Positions 35,730-44,595 of a stretch of DNA of 64,000 bases are shown in pieces (position 1 is the stretch's first letter; each line of letters opens with the position of its first letter). This stretch comes from Burkholderia sp. PAMC 26561. GTDB taxonomy: Bacteria; Pseudomonadota; Gammaproteobacteria; Burkholderiales; Burkholderiaceae. The translations under genes and the position numbers were made by a program. The notes below the pieces were generated by a model. It saw only the letters and a list, made by a program, of their open reading frames with translations, did no database searches and had not been told where the DNA came from. The stretch covers positions 2,914,001 through 2,978,000 of the forward strand of contig NZ_CP014306.1 in assembly GCF_001557535.2 (NCBI RefSeq), given 5' to 3'.

Positions 35730-35961
35730 CGTAGACATGGTGATGGAACGTCTCGGTTATCGAACGCGGCGAGCCTGTCGCCGTGGCCAGGAAGAACGGC
35801 ACCATCTCGCCCCAATGGCCGGCGAAGATGTTGAGCTTCGGATACTTTTCGAAGAAACCCGCCAGGATGGTTGTGGCATACGCGGTGGGATCGTCCAGCG
35901 TCTGCGCGGCCCATCCCGCCATATGGTGCGCCGGCGCCGGACCTTTCTCAAACGCGTGATG
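35719..35961 (-). pseudogene. Amidohydrolase fragment (remnant)
   Basis: About 81 codons without start or stop encode HHAFEKGPAPAHHMAGWAA, then DDPTAYATTILAGFFEKYPK and LNIFAGHWGEMVPFFL, a clear internal piece of an amidohydrolase-2 family TIM barrel. Both ends are lost. The left end runs into the 3' end of hpxZ and the right end into the alpha/beta hydrolase gene. It is what is left of a gene after deletions. Confidence 0.78.
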
Positions 35962-36754
35962 CGGGCAGTGCGCTCAGTATCTCGTGCAGTTCATTGGCAA
36001 AGATCACCGGGTCGCTTGCATAGCTCACGTGATGCCCGATCATCTCGATGCAGGGGCAAGGCAGTTCACGCGCCAGTTGGCGTGCAGTCTGCGCGTAGAA
36101 TGCGTCGCCGCTCGCGCGGCCAACGGCGGTGACCATGGGCACGCCACCGCGGCGCAACGCATCGAGATCGGGAATGAAACGGTTGATGACATTGAATTCG
36201 TGTGCAAGGAAGCGCTCAAAGTCGCCGCTGTCCTGATCCGGTGGAGCGATTGCTGCAGAAGGAAGACCAACAAACGATGAGGCGAACAGCTTCATGGCGG
36301 GAGCACCACCTTGCGTGCGATAGGTGTCATACACGCTGTCGAAAAACTTTCGCCATATCACGCCGTCCGGCAAGATGTCGCTGACAGGCGGCTCGTGGTC
36401 CACCAGCCCTCGAACGAGTTGCGGATGATCCTCTGTCAGCTTCAATGCAATATTGGCGCCGGCGCTGTTGCCGAACACGAACGCCGGTTCACCGCCCATC
36501 GCATGGATGACGGCGGCAGCATCCCGGCCTTGTTGCGCCATGTTCATTTCGGCATGTTTGTCGCCGGTACTGCGCGAATTCGCACGGCGGTCGTAACGGA
36601 CGACTGTGTAGCGATCGGCTAGTTGCGCCGAGAGTCTGATGAAACGACTGCTGTCACCATTTCCCCCGACGATCAATAAAAGCAACGGCCCTTGGCCTTC
36701 AACGTCGTAGGCAATCTCTGCATCTTCATTATGGACAGTGGCAAATCGATTCAT
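35948..36754 (-). CDS. Alpha/beta hydrolase
   Basis: A 268-residue cytoplasmic alpha/beta hydrolase. The oxyanion region is LLLIVGGNGDSSRF, the nucleophile Ser is in VFGNSAGANIAL, and the His is in EMIGHHVSYASDP. The strand/turn YDRRANSRSTG is typical of the esterase/epoxide hydrolase-like group. The start at 36754 has GGAG 6 nt upstream; a longer frame to 36853 has no support. It follows the LysR gene on the same strand by 159 bp. Substrate unknown. Confidence 0.87.
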   Translation of the reverse strand: MNRFATVHNEDAEIAYDVEGQGPLLLLIVGGNGDSSRFIRLSAQLADRYTVVRYDRRANSRSTGDKHAEMNMAQQGRDAAAVIHAMGGEPAFVFGNSAGANIALKLTEDHPQLVRGLVDHEPPVSDILPDGVIWRKFFDSVYDTYRTQGGAPAMKLFASSFVGLPSAAIAPPDQDSGDFERFLAHEFNVINRFIPDLDALRRGGVPMVTAVGRASGDAFYAQTARQLARELPCPCIEMIGHHVSYASDPVIFANELHEILSALPASRV

Positions 36755-36913
36755 GCGGAACTCCCTGAGTAATGGCTCGTGATGCCGGCGACTATGAACA
36801 TGACCGCCGCCGGGACGATCCCAATCATGTGATAAATACCGGGTGAGGTCCAATAACTTTATCTAACCGATCAATCAGTTCACCTGACCCTTGAATTCCT
36901 GTCATGCGACAGA

Positions 36914-37810
36914 TCACGCGGCTCTAGCCTCCCGCGAGCGCAACGGATGTTCAACCGGGGTATCGAGAACCAGACGCCCGAACTCCTTCGCCGCCAGCGT
37001 CTTTTCGCCCTTGCCCCACAGCAGCCTGAACTCGGCTTCGGGCAATGCGGGCAAACCGTATTGCCCATCGATCACGGCGATGCCCGGTTCAAGGTCGTCT
37101 CGTGTCAGCACGGTGATCGCAAGGCCGGCCATGACGGCTGCACGAATGCCCGACTGACTCGACGATGTGAACGCCACATGCCAGTCCACGGGCAAGCTAT
37201 CGAGCGTTTCGACGGCCACGCGCCGGTTCACACAAGGCGCCGGAAAAAACGCCAGCGGCAATGACGCGCCTTCGCGTACCTCGAACGATTCGGCCGCCGC
37301 CCATACAAACCGCGTGCGCCGCAGCACAATGCCTTCGTCGCCACTTCCGTGCTTGTGGCTCTTCACGCATAACACCACCGCGAGATCGAGCTCCTGCGCG
37401 GCAACCATCGCTTCCGAATCGATACTCATGCCAACGCTGACATCGAGCCGCACGTTTGGAAATGCCCGCGAAAATTGCGTCAGCAACACGGGCAGGCGCT
37501 CGCCCATGAAGATATCCGGTGCGCCGAACCGCACCACGCCCGATGCCGGTGATGAATGAAAACGCCGCGTGACCGCTTGCATTGCATCGAGGATTTGCGT
37601 GGCGTAGCGCAGGAAATCCTCGCCGTCCTCGGTCAGTGTCAGCGTGCGCGTCGTGCGGTAAAGCAGCGGCCTGCCGACCTCTTCTTCCAGGCGCCTGATC
37701 TGGTGACTGATGGCAGATTGCGTCAGGTTCAGCCGACGGGCGGCCTTGGTGAAGCCTCCCGCTTCGGTGACGGCGATAAACGCACGCAGCAAGCCTGGAT
37801 CAAGATTCAT
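36914..37810 (-). CDS. LysR family transcriptional regulator
   Basis: A 298-residue regulator. HTH FTKAARRLNLTQSAISHQIR is followed by a full effector domain. It is divergent from the MFS gene at 37919 with a perfect 7-bp dyad between them, and upstream of the alpha/beta hydrolase on its own strand, so it may control both. The effector is unknown. Confidence 0.92.
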   Translation of the reverse strand: MNLDPGLLRAFIAVTEAGGFTKAARRLNLTQSAISHQIRRLEEEVGRPLLYRTTRTLTLTEDGEDFLRYATQILDAMQAVTRRFHSSPASGVVRFGAPDIFMGERLPVLLTQFSRAFPNVRLDVSVGMSIDSEAMVAAQELDLAVVLCVKSHKHGSGDEGIVLRRTRFVWAAAESFEVREGASLPLAFFPAPCVNRRVAVETLDSLPVDWHVAFTSSSQSGIRAAVMAGLAITVLTRDDLEPGIAVIDGQYGLPALPEAEFRLLWGKGEKTLAAKEFGRLVLDTPVEHPLRSREARAA

Positions 37811-37831
37811 GGTCGCTCGAATGATGAAGTG

Positions 37832-37852
37832 ATTTACTGGATGATAGTAAAT
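37832..37852. promoter_or_regulatory. LysR-type operator in the divergent gap
   Basis: ATTTACT-N7-AGTAAAT, perfect 7-bp arms, lies 22 bp before the LysR start and 67 bp before the MFS start. It has the T-N11-A core of LysR binding sites and is the likely autoregulatory and activation site. Confidence 0.65.
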
Positions 37853-37918
37853 TAAATCATTTCCGTCATGGAGACGAATTGCCGAGAATGGATTTATCCC
37901 TTCTTTCGGTAGCTCGTC

Positions 37919-39187
37919 ATGGATGCTTTGCCTCGCGTCACCGCATCAAGGCAACTCGCGCTTACGTTGTTGCTTGCGGCCGTCATAGCCGCAACTTATG
38001 GCTTTGGTGTGTACTTGTTTCCGGTTGTCCTGCCCGCGATGAAACACGATCTTGGCTTCGGGTATGCACAAGCGGGTTACATCACCGCAGCCCGGCAAAT
38101 CGCGAATGTGCTGGTGGCGTTGCTGTCCGGCCTTGCTGCTTCGCGTTTCGGCGCAGCAAGAGTCATGCTGGGGGCCACCGCGTTATCGGCTGTCGGGCTT
38201 GCGTGCCTGGCCTTTGCCGATCACACCTGGGTCATGGGAGTTGTGCTTGTTGCACTCAACGCGTTCGCAGCGGCGACGTGGGTGCCCATGATGGCGCTCG
38301 TCGCGCCTTTGATCGATGAACGTCATCAAGCGAAAGCCATTGGCGTGATCGGTAGCGGCACCAACTATGGCGTGTTGCTCAACGGGCTCATGGTGCCGGG
38401 GTTGATGGCAGCGTGGGGATGGCGTTCCGTGTGGCTTGTGAGCGCGTTGTTCACGGCATTGCTGAGTGTCGTGATCTTGCTGATGTTTGCACGGCTTGGA
38501 CGACCGGAAACGCGCGTGAAAGCGCAGCCAGGAGTCAAGGGGCCACGGTTCGCCGCGCGGACGCTGTTCTCGCGGCGCTGGCAGCTCGTGTACGCAATCG
38601 CGTTGCTCTCGGGCTTTGCCGGCGTGCCGTTCATCACCTATTTCTCGGCTTATGCGCACGATGACCTGCATCTCGGACTCGATGTCACCGCACATGCCTG
38701 GGCGCTCGTCGGCTTCGTGGGTGCGGTAAGCGGCCTGACGCTCGGCATGATAGGCGATGCACGATCTTCTGCCTCACAACCGCAACGTGACGGCATGCGC
38801 ACGGCGCTTGTCAGCGCAGGGATTCTATTGCTGTGCGCGTCGTTGATAGCGGCATCGCGTCCCGGCGTTTATGCGTTGATGATCGCAGCCGTTGCGTTCG
38901 GCTTTTCGTTCTTTCCGCTCTTCGGGTTGTTGCATGCGTATGTCGGCAAGACGAGTGAACCGGCGCTCGCGGCTATCGTGTGCGGAATTTGCGAAGCGTC
39001 ATTCGGTGCAGGGGGCGCGCTCGGTAACGTGCTCGGCGGTTTGTGCAAGAGCGTGGCCGGGTCGTTTCAACCGGTGTATTTTTTCGCGGCAGGCGCGTCC
39101 GTCGTGGCAATCGCACTGAGCTGCTTTATGCCGGGCGTGCGGCGAGCGGAATCGACTAATCGATGCACACTCGCCGACGCGCGTTGA
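37919..39187 (+). CDS. MFS transporter
   Basis: A 422-residue 12-segment permease with a YGFGVYLFPVVLPAMKHDLG start and an APLIDERHQAKAIGVIGSG loop. It resembles YbfB/CynX-like MFS proteins of Burkholderiales. Substrate unknown. It is divergent from the LysR gene, sharing the dyad at 37832-37852, and converges on the altronate dehydratase family gene with a 34-bp gap. Confidence 0.88.
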   Translation: MDALPRVTASRQLALTLLLAAVIAATYGFGVYLFPVVLPAMKHDLGFGYAQAGYITAARQIANVLVALLSGLAASRFGAARVMLGATALSAVGLACLAFADHTWVMGVVLVALNAFAAATWVPMMALVAPLIDERHQAKAIGVIGSGTNYGVLLNGLMVPGLMAAWGWRSVWLVSALFTALLSVVILLMFARLGRPETRVKAQPGVKGPRFAARTLFSRRWQLVYAIALLSGFAGVPFITYFSAYAHDDLHLGLDVTAHAWALVGFVGAVSGLTLGMIGDARSSASQPQRDGMRTALVSAGILLLCASLIAASRPGVYALMIAAVAFGFSFFPLFGLLHAYVGKTSEPALAAIVCGICEASFGAGGALGNVLGGLCKSVAGSFQPVYFFAAGASVVAIALSCFMPGVRRAESTNRCTLADAR

Positions 39188-39221
39188 CGCGCACAAGGAA
39201 AACCGCGCGCCATCTGGAATT

Positions 39222-40775
39222 TCAGGTGATCGCGCCGATCTGCCAGGGCACGAATTCGTTCTGCCCATACCCGTGCACTTCGCTCTTCGACAACGTGCCC
39301 GATGCCGTCGCCAGCATCAGTTCGAAGATCTCCTGGCCGAGTTCATCAATGCTCTTTTCGCCATCGAGAATCGAACCGCAGTTCAGATCTATGTCTTCTT
39401 CCTGGCGCTTCCACAAAGCGGTATTCGTGCTGAACTTGAGCGATGGCGACGGCGCGCATCCGTAAGCCGAGCCGCGTCCGGTCGTGAAGCAGATCAGGTT
39501 CGCGCCACCCGCAACCTGCCCCGTCGCGGACACCGGGTCATAACCCGGCGTGTCCATGAACACAAGCCCACGCGCGCTGACATGCTCCGCGTACTTGTAG
39601 ACATCGACGAGATTGGTCGTGCCGCCCTTCGCCACCGCGCCGAGCGATTTTTCGAGGATGGTTGTAAGGCCGCCTGCCTTGTTGCCCGCCGACGGGTTGT
39701 TGTTCAGGTCAGCGTTCATCCGCGCACAATATTCTTCCCACCAGTGAATGCGCTCGACGAGCTTGTCGCCCACTTCCTTCGATACCGCCCGTCGCGTCAG
39801 CAAATGCTCCGCGCCGTAAATCTCCGGCGTCTCCGACAGGATCGCCGTGCCGCCATGTGCGACGAGACGATCGACCGCGGCGCCCAGCGCCGGGTTCGCC
39901 GTGATCCCCGAATACCCATCCGAGCCGCCGCATTGCAGGCCGATCACGAGGTGGCTGGCATCGACGCGTTCACGCACGACCTCGTTCGCTTCCACGAGCA
40001 TGACCTTGATCGCCTCGATACCCGCAGCTACCGTGCGCGCGGTGCCGCCCGTTGCCTGAATCGTCATGGTCTTGAGCCGGGCGCCTGTTTCGAGGTGCTG
40101 CTCCTGGAGCAAACCGTCGATCTGATTCGTTTCGCAACCGAGGCCGACCAGCAGCACGCCGGCAAAGTTCGCATGCCGCGCGTAGCCGCCGAGCGTGCGG
40201 CGAAGCATCTTCAGGGCTTCGCCTTCGGAGTCGACCGCGCAGCCCTGACCATGCGTGAGCGCGACCACGCCATCGACATTCGGAAATGCGGCGAGCGCTT
40301 CAGGATGCACATCGCGGCGAAAATAATCGGCGATAGCCCGTGCGGCGGTAGCCGAGCAATTTACCGATGTGAGCACGCCGATATAGTTGCGCGTCGCAAT
40401 GCGTCCATCGGGACGGCGGATGCCGAGAAAACTTGCAGGCTGCACCGCGTGTTGCGTGGGTTTTGCATCTTCGCCGAACGCGTAGTCGCGATCGAAATCG
40501 CCCATTGCGAGGTTATGCACGTGCACGTGTTCGCCGACATCGATGTCGCGCTTCGCAAAGCCGATGATCTGCCCGTAGCGTCGGACGGGTTGCCCTTGCG
40601 AGACTGCTTTGACGGCAACCTTGTGCCCCGCCGGGATCAAACCGCGCACGGTGATGTCGCCATCGGCGAGCTGCATGCCCGCGACGAGTTGATGGCGAGC
40701 GATGAGGACATCATCGATGGCATTCAGGCGCACCGTCGCAGTGTTTGCGGGAGCAGTTTCAACTACTGGTTTCAT
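39222..40775 (-). CDS. Altronate dehydratase family protein (UxaA/GarD type)
   Basis: A 517-residue enzyme with an N-terminal SAF domain (about residues 18-90, ending GEHVHVHN) and the C-terminal dehydratase core. Core motifs: THGQGCAVDSEGEALKMLRR, LVGLGCETNQ, LQCGGSDGYSGITANPALG, NNNPSAGNKAGGLTTILEK and FTTGRGSAYG. It should dehydrate an aldonate or aldarate to a 2-keto-3-deoxy acid using iron. It matches UxaA more than GarD in the core, but the real substrate is open. An open frame that continues upstream to 41867 is a shadow of the MFS gene. It is co-oriented with that MFS gene (38-bp gap), presumably the sugar-acid importer. Confidence 0.9.
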   Translation of the reverse strand: MKPVVETAPANTATVRLNAIDDVLIARHQLVAGMQLADGDITVRGLIPAGHKVAVKAVSQGQPVRRYGQIIGFAKRDIDVGEHVHVHNLAMGDFDRDYAFGEDAKPTQHAVQPASFLGIRRPDGRIATRNYIGVLTSVNCSATAARAIADYFRRDVHPEALAAFPNVDGVVALTHGQGCAVDSEGEALKMLRRTLGGYARHANFAGVLLVGLGCETNQIDGLLQEQHLETGARLKTMTIQATGGTARTVAAGIEAIKVMLVEANEVVRERVDASHLVIGLQCGGSDGYSGITANPALGAAVDRLVAHGGTAILSETPEIYGAEHLLTRRAVSKEVGDKLVERIHWWEEYCARMNADLNNNPSAGNKAGGLTTILEKSLGAVAKGGTTNLVDVYKYAEHVSARGLVFMDTPGYDPVSATGQVAGGANLICFTTGRGSAYGCAPSPSLKFSTNTALWKRQEEDIDLNCGSILDGEKSIDELGQEIFELMLATASGTLSKSEVHGYGQNEFVPWQIGAIT

Positions 40776-40813
40776 AATGCGTATCTCCGTATTTTGCGTG
40801 GGGTGCGCGAGGC

Positions 40814-42151
40814 TCAACGCGATGCCGCTTTCGATGCAGCCAGGTCGCCCGCTTCCTGCCGCCGCCCTTTCATGCCGATGCTCAACAGCAGCAGCACGCC
40901 GATCACACCCGCCACCGCAAGCGCGCCCATGCCGGCACGCTGACTCTGAAAGAAGCTTTCGACAGCGGTCTTCAATGTCGGCGCAATGAAACCGCCGAGA
41001 TTGCCCAACGCACCGATCATCGCAATACCGCTTGCCGCCGCGGTCCCGCTCAAGTACGCCGTAGGCAGTGTCCAGAACAGCGGTTGAACGACCACAAAGC
41101 CGACCGTCGCAATGCAGAATGCAAACAGAACGGGGACGAGATGCGTGCCCATTGTCGAGAGGCCAATGCCCGCTGCCGCCATGACCAGCATCACCACCGC
41201 GACCTCGCGATGCTTGCCGCGGGCATCGGCGTAACCCGTCACGAAGCGCAACGAGACCAGCGCACAGAACCATGGAATCGCGGTGAGAAAGCCCACCTTC
41301 GCGCCAATCGCGGTCCCCGTCAATTCGGATATACGCGTCGGCAGATAGAAGATCACGCCATACACGCTGACCTGGATCGCAAAGTAAATGGCGACAAAAC
41401 GCAGTACGTTCCAGTTCGCGAGCGCGGCAAGCGCCGTCGACGGACCATGGGCGACCTTCAGCCGGTCCTCCGCGGCGATCGCCGATTCGAGCGCATCTTT
41501 TTCGGCATCGGTCAGCCATTTCGCCTGACGCGGTTTGCTCACGAGATAAAAGAATGCGATCACGCCGACCACGGAAGCCGCGAGCCCTTCGATCAGGAAC
41601 ATCCATTGCCAGTTGCGCAGCCCGAGCAAACCGCCCATGACTTCCATGAGGTAGCCGGATAACGGACTGCCGAGCACGAGTGCGACCGGGACGCCGAAAT
41701 AATAGATGCCGAGCGCCTTGCCGCGCTCGCGTGCCGGAAACCAGTAGGTCGAATAAAGGATCACGCCGGGCGAAAATCCCGCTTCGGCGACGCCGAGAAT
41801 GAAGCGCAGCACATAGAACGCGGTCTCGTTGTGCGCGAACATCATGGCCGCCGACGCCAGCCCCCACGTCACCATGATGCGGCTCAGCCAGACCTTTGCA
41901 CCCACGCGATGCAGCATCATGTTGCTCGGAATCTCGAACACTGCATAACCGATGAAGAAGATCCCGGCGCCCAGTGCAAACGCTGCGTTGCCGATATTGG
42001 AATCGACCTGCAGCGCCTGCTTGACGAAGCCGACGTTGGAGCGGTCGAGCATGGAAAGCGCGAACATCAGCGCGAGAAATGGCGTAAGGCGCAGCCGCGC
42101 CTTGCGCACCGCGCTCGCCAACGGCTGGGACGAGAGGGCCTGAGTCTGCAT
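40814..42151 (-). CDS. ACS-family MFS transporter (sugar acid or aromatic acid importer)
   Basis: A 445-residue 12-segment permease of the anion:cation symporter group (GudP/phthalate transporter-like), with MLDRSNVGFVKQAL, AEAGFSPGVILYSTYWFP and the ARERGKALGIYY loop. I chose the ATG at 42151, which has GGAG 9 nt upstream; an ATG at 42166 is also in frame. It is followed by the altronate dehydratase family gene, suggesting uptake of a hexonate or hexarate, and is divergent from a LysR gene. Confidence 0.88.
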   Translation of the reverse strand: MQTQALSSQPLASAVRKARLRLTPFLALMFALSMLDRSNVGFVKQALQVDSNIGNAAFALGAGIFFIGYAVFEIPSNMMLHRVGAKVWLSRIMVTWGLASAAMMFAHNETAFYVLRFILGVAEAGFSPGVILYSTYWFPARERGKALGIYYFGVPVALVLGSPLSGYLMEVMGGLLGLRNWQWMFLIEGLAASVVGVIAFFYLVSKPRQAKWLTDAEKDALESAIAAEDRLKVAHGPSTALAALANWNVLRFVAIYFAIQVSVYGVIFYLPTRISELTGTAIGAKVGFLTAIPWFCALVSLRFVTGYADARGKHREVAVVMLVMAAAGIGLSTMGTHLVPVLFAFCIATVGFVVVQPLFWTLPTAYLSGTAAASGIAMIGALGNLGGFIAPTLKTAVESFFQSQRAGMGALAVAGVIGVLLLLSIGMKGRRQEAGDLAASKAASR

Positions 42152-42236
42152 GTGTATTGTCTCCATCGTGAGGACGCCGGATCCGCCCGGTCTATTTCAT
42201 CTGGCACCACTCTATGCATTGGCGCGATAAACATCC

Positions 42237-42261
42237 AATCGATTATTGACTACAATCGATT
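42237..42261. promoter_or_regulatory. Two AATCGATT boxes in the LysR/MFS gap
   Basis: Two copies of the self-complementary octamer AATCGATT start 17 bp apart (42237 and 42254) in the 128-bp divergent region. A dyad of this spacing fits a LysR binding site for the sugar-acid operon. Confidence 0.55.
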
Positions 42262-42279
42262 CCATCCGGTTATGAGTAG

Positions 42280-43259
42280 ATGCAGGTTTACCCTTCACTC
42301 GTCCCTATGTCCCGACCTTCGTCACTGCTTCCATCGACCGTCCTCGCCCGCCTGCGCTACCGGCACCTGCAATTGCTCGACATCCTCGGCCGCACGCGCA
42401 ACATGCGGATCACCGCCGAGCAGATGCACATGACACAGCCTGCCGCCACGAAAATCCTGGGCGATATAGAAGGCATGCTGGACGCGCCGCTCTTCGAACG
42501 CCTGCCGCGCGAGATGCGGCCGACCGAGCTGGGGCATCTCGCGCTGCGTTATGCGAACACCGCGCTGGGCGACCTCGGGCGCTTCGTGAGCGAATTCACG
42601 ACGTTGAAAAACGGCGGATATGGGCACATCACGGTCGGCGCTATATCGGCATCGGCGGCGCAACTGGTGACGGCGGGTATCGGGGAGATCCGGCGGCAAC
42701 GGCCGCAACTCGTCGTGAAGCTGTTTGAACTCAGCAGCGATCAGCTTGCAATCTGGCTCGATGAAAAAAGATCGACGTGATGGTCGGCCGTCTGACCGAG
42801 CCGCGTCATCATGCGTTGTTCGACTTCGAGGTGCTCGCGGCGGAGCCGGTTTGCGTGGTGGCGGGAAGCCATCATCCATTATTGAAAAAGCGAAAGCTGG
42901 AACTGGCCGATCTCGCGGAATGGCCGTGGATTCTTTATCCGCAGGTAACGGCGATCAGGCAGTTATTCGAAGAGACGTTCGCAGCCGCGGCCATCCCTGT
43001 ACCGGTCGGGATGGTGGAGCTGACATCGATATTTTCCGCGCTGGAACTCTTGCAGGCGACCGACATGATTTCGCTGCAACCACAAGCCGCCGTCGAGAAG
43101 TATGTGAACAATGGCTTGCTCGGACAGCTTCCTGTTCCGATACGCCGCGTCATGACAAGCTATGGGATCGTCACGCGCAAGCACGAATTCCCTGCGCAAC
43201 CGGTGCAGGAGTTTATCGGCATCTTGCGTTCGCTTGCGGCCGATAAAGAAAAGCCTTGA
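42280..43259 (+). pseudogene. LysR family regulator interrupted by a frameshift
   Basis: The gene is split in two frames. Codons 42280-42780 give the HTH (ITAEQMHMTQPAATKILGDI) and the first half, ending at a TGA; the rest of the effector domain (VMVGRLTEPRHHALFDFEVL onward) continues in the -1 frame to 43259. The break is in a run of six A (42764-42769). One extra A would restore DEKKIDVMVG, the sequence expected for this GbpR-like LysR family. It may be a true mutation, a sequencing error or be bypassed by slippage on the A run. It is divergent from the sugar-acid transporter and dehydratase that it would control. Confidence 0.85.
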
Positions 43260-43262
43260 GCG

Positions 43263-43715
43263 TTACTTCGATGTCACCTGGACCAGCGCATCGATTGCGA
43301 TGGCATAGCCCTTCACGCCCAGCCCCACGATAATCCCGCGTGCCGCCGGCGAGATGAACGAGTGATGCCGGAACGATTCGCGCGCATGCACGTTCGAGAT
43401 ATGCAGCTCGATCAACGGAACGCTCGCGCCCTTGATTGCATCGTGTAGCGCAACCGATGTATGCGTATAAGCACCCGGATTCATCACTACGCCCAGCATG
43501 GCGCCGGCCGCGACCTCGCGCCCGGCCTCATGAATCCAGTCGATCAGCACGCCCTCGTGATTCGACTGCCTGCATTCCACCGCGACGCCCAGCTTGTCGC
43601 CTGCCTGCACGCACAGCGTTTCCACCGTATCGAGCGTGTCATGGCCGTACTGATCGGGCTCGCGCAAACCCAGCAAGTTCAGATTGGGCCCGTTGATCAC
43701 CATTACCTTCTTCAT
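43263..43715 (-). CDS. aroQ: Type II 3-dehydroquinate dehydratase
   Basis: A 150-residue dodecameric enzyme that interconverts 3-dehydroquinate and 3-dehydroshikimate. The motifs [11 protein letters not shown], the catalytic loop with REPDQYG (Arg and Tyr), [15 protein letters not shown] and [11 protein letters not shown] (here [11 protein letters not shown]) are all intact. The start at 43715 has GAGGGCGA upstream; a longer frame to 43778 overlaps the next gene. It lies 10 bp after the shikimate dehydrogenase gene in an operon with an MFS gene, so a catabolic role on quinate or shikimate is more likely than biosynthesis. Confidence 0.95.
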   Translation of the reverse strand: MKKVMVINGPNLNLLGLREPDQYGHDTLDTVETLCVQAGDKLGVAVECRQSNHEGVLIDWIHEAGREVAAGAMLGVVMNPGAYTHTSVALHDAIKGASVPLIELHISNVHARESFRHHSFISPAARGIIVGLGVKGYAIAIDALVQVTSK

Positions 43716-43725
43716 GACTTCGCCC

Positions 43726-44559
43726 TCAGTATTTGATCTGGGAAACTGCGCGCAACTCGTCCGCCGTGGCTGTGCCAAAACCGAAGAATTCCAGATACGC
43801 CGGGATCATCTCGAAGAGCATGTCGGTGCCGACCTGCACTGCACAGCCCTTCTCTTTGGCTGCATGCAAGAGCGGCGTGTACTCTGACTTCATCACGACC
43901 TCGCCCACGAACGTGGACGGTGAAATCCGGTCGATATCGAAAGGCAGCGGATCGTTCGCGTTCATGCCGATAGGCGTTGCATTGACCACCACGTCGTAGC
44001 CCGCCGGGTCTTTCGAGCCTGTCGTCACTTCGAGCTCGGGATAGTGCTTGCGCAAACGGGCGGCGAGTGCATCGGCGGATGCGCTGCTGGTGTCGAAGAG
44101 CGCTAGCGCCGATACCCCGGACGCCGCCAGCGACGCAGCAATGGCAGAACCCACTCCGCCGCTGCCCAGCACGAATGCACGCGCGCCTTGCAACGGACGG
44201 CCCTTGCGTTCGACGCCACGCGTGAAACCGGCGCCATCGAATTGATCGCCGAGCAAGCTTCCATCCGAACGCAGCAGGATGGCGTTGCAAGCGCCTGCAA
44301 TGCGCGCGGTGGGCGTGAGTTCGTCGACAAGATTCGTAGTCGTCACCTTGTGCGGCATGGTGACCAGCGCGCCGCGAATGTTGCTCAAACGGAAGAGCGA
44401 CTTCACGAACGCGGCGTAATCGTCAGGCTTGACGCCCATCGGCACCACCACTGCGTCGATGCCCTTCTGCTCGAACCACGGGTTGTAGATCATGGGCGCC
44501 TTGAAGGTTTCCGTGGGATAACCCAGGTGCGCAATAAGGGTAATTTTTCCGCTGATCAT
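43726..44559 (-). CDS. Shikimate/quinate dehydrogenase
   Basis: A 277-residue AroE-family dehydrogenase. It has the shikimate-binding segment [18 protein letters not shown] (catalytic Lys in the KV position), DGAGF, the nucleotide motif [21 protein letters not shown] and the C-terminal [19 protein letters not shown]. It would oxidise shikimate (or quinate) with NAD(P). I chose the ATG at 44559, which begins the conserved [11 protein letters not shown] strand. It is the middle gene of an MFS-aroE-aroQ operon, pointing to shikimate catabolism; the chromosomal biosynthetic aroE would be elsewhere. Confidence 0.9.
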   Translation of the reverse strand: MISGKITLIAHLGYPTETFKAPMIYNPWFEQKGIDAVVVPMGVKPDDYAAFVKSLFRLSNIRGALVTMPHKVTTTNLVDELTPTARIAGACNAILLRSDGSLLGDQFDGAGFTRGVERKGRPLQGARAFVLGSGGVGSAIAASLAASGVSALALFDTSSASADALAARLRKHYPELEVTTGSKDPAGYDVVVNATPIGMNANDPLPFDIDRISPSTFVGEVVMKSEYTPLLHAAKEKGCAVQVGTDMLFEMIPAYLEFFGFGTATADELRAVSQIKY

Positions 44560-44595
44560 CGCTGCATGCCTTAAGAAGTTGGAACTGCGGAACAC

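Noticed and set aside
39222..41867. A single 881-residue open frame on the minus strand
   Set aside because: Only the part from 40775 down matches a protein family. The upstream part is an out-of-frame shadow of the MFS gene, and G+C-rich DNA rarely shows stops in that frame.
42763..42771. Programmed -1 ribosomal frameshift in the LysR gene
   Set aside because: The zero-frame codons are GAA AAA AGA, not the AAA AAG tandem of a canonical slippery site, and I saw no clear stimulatory structure. Mutation or sequencing error is simpler.
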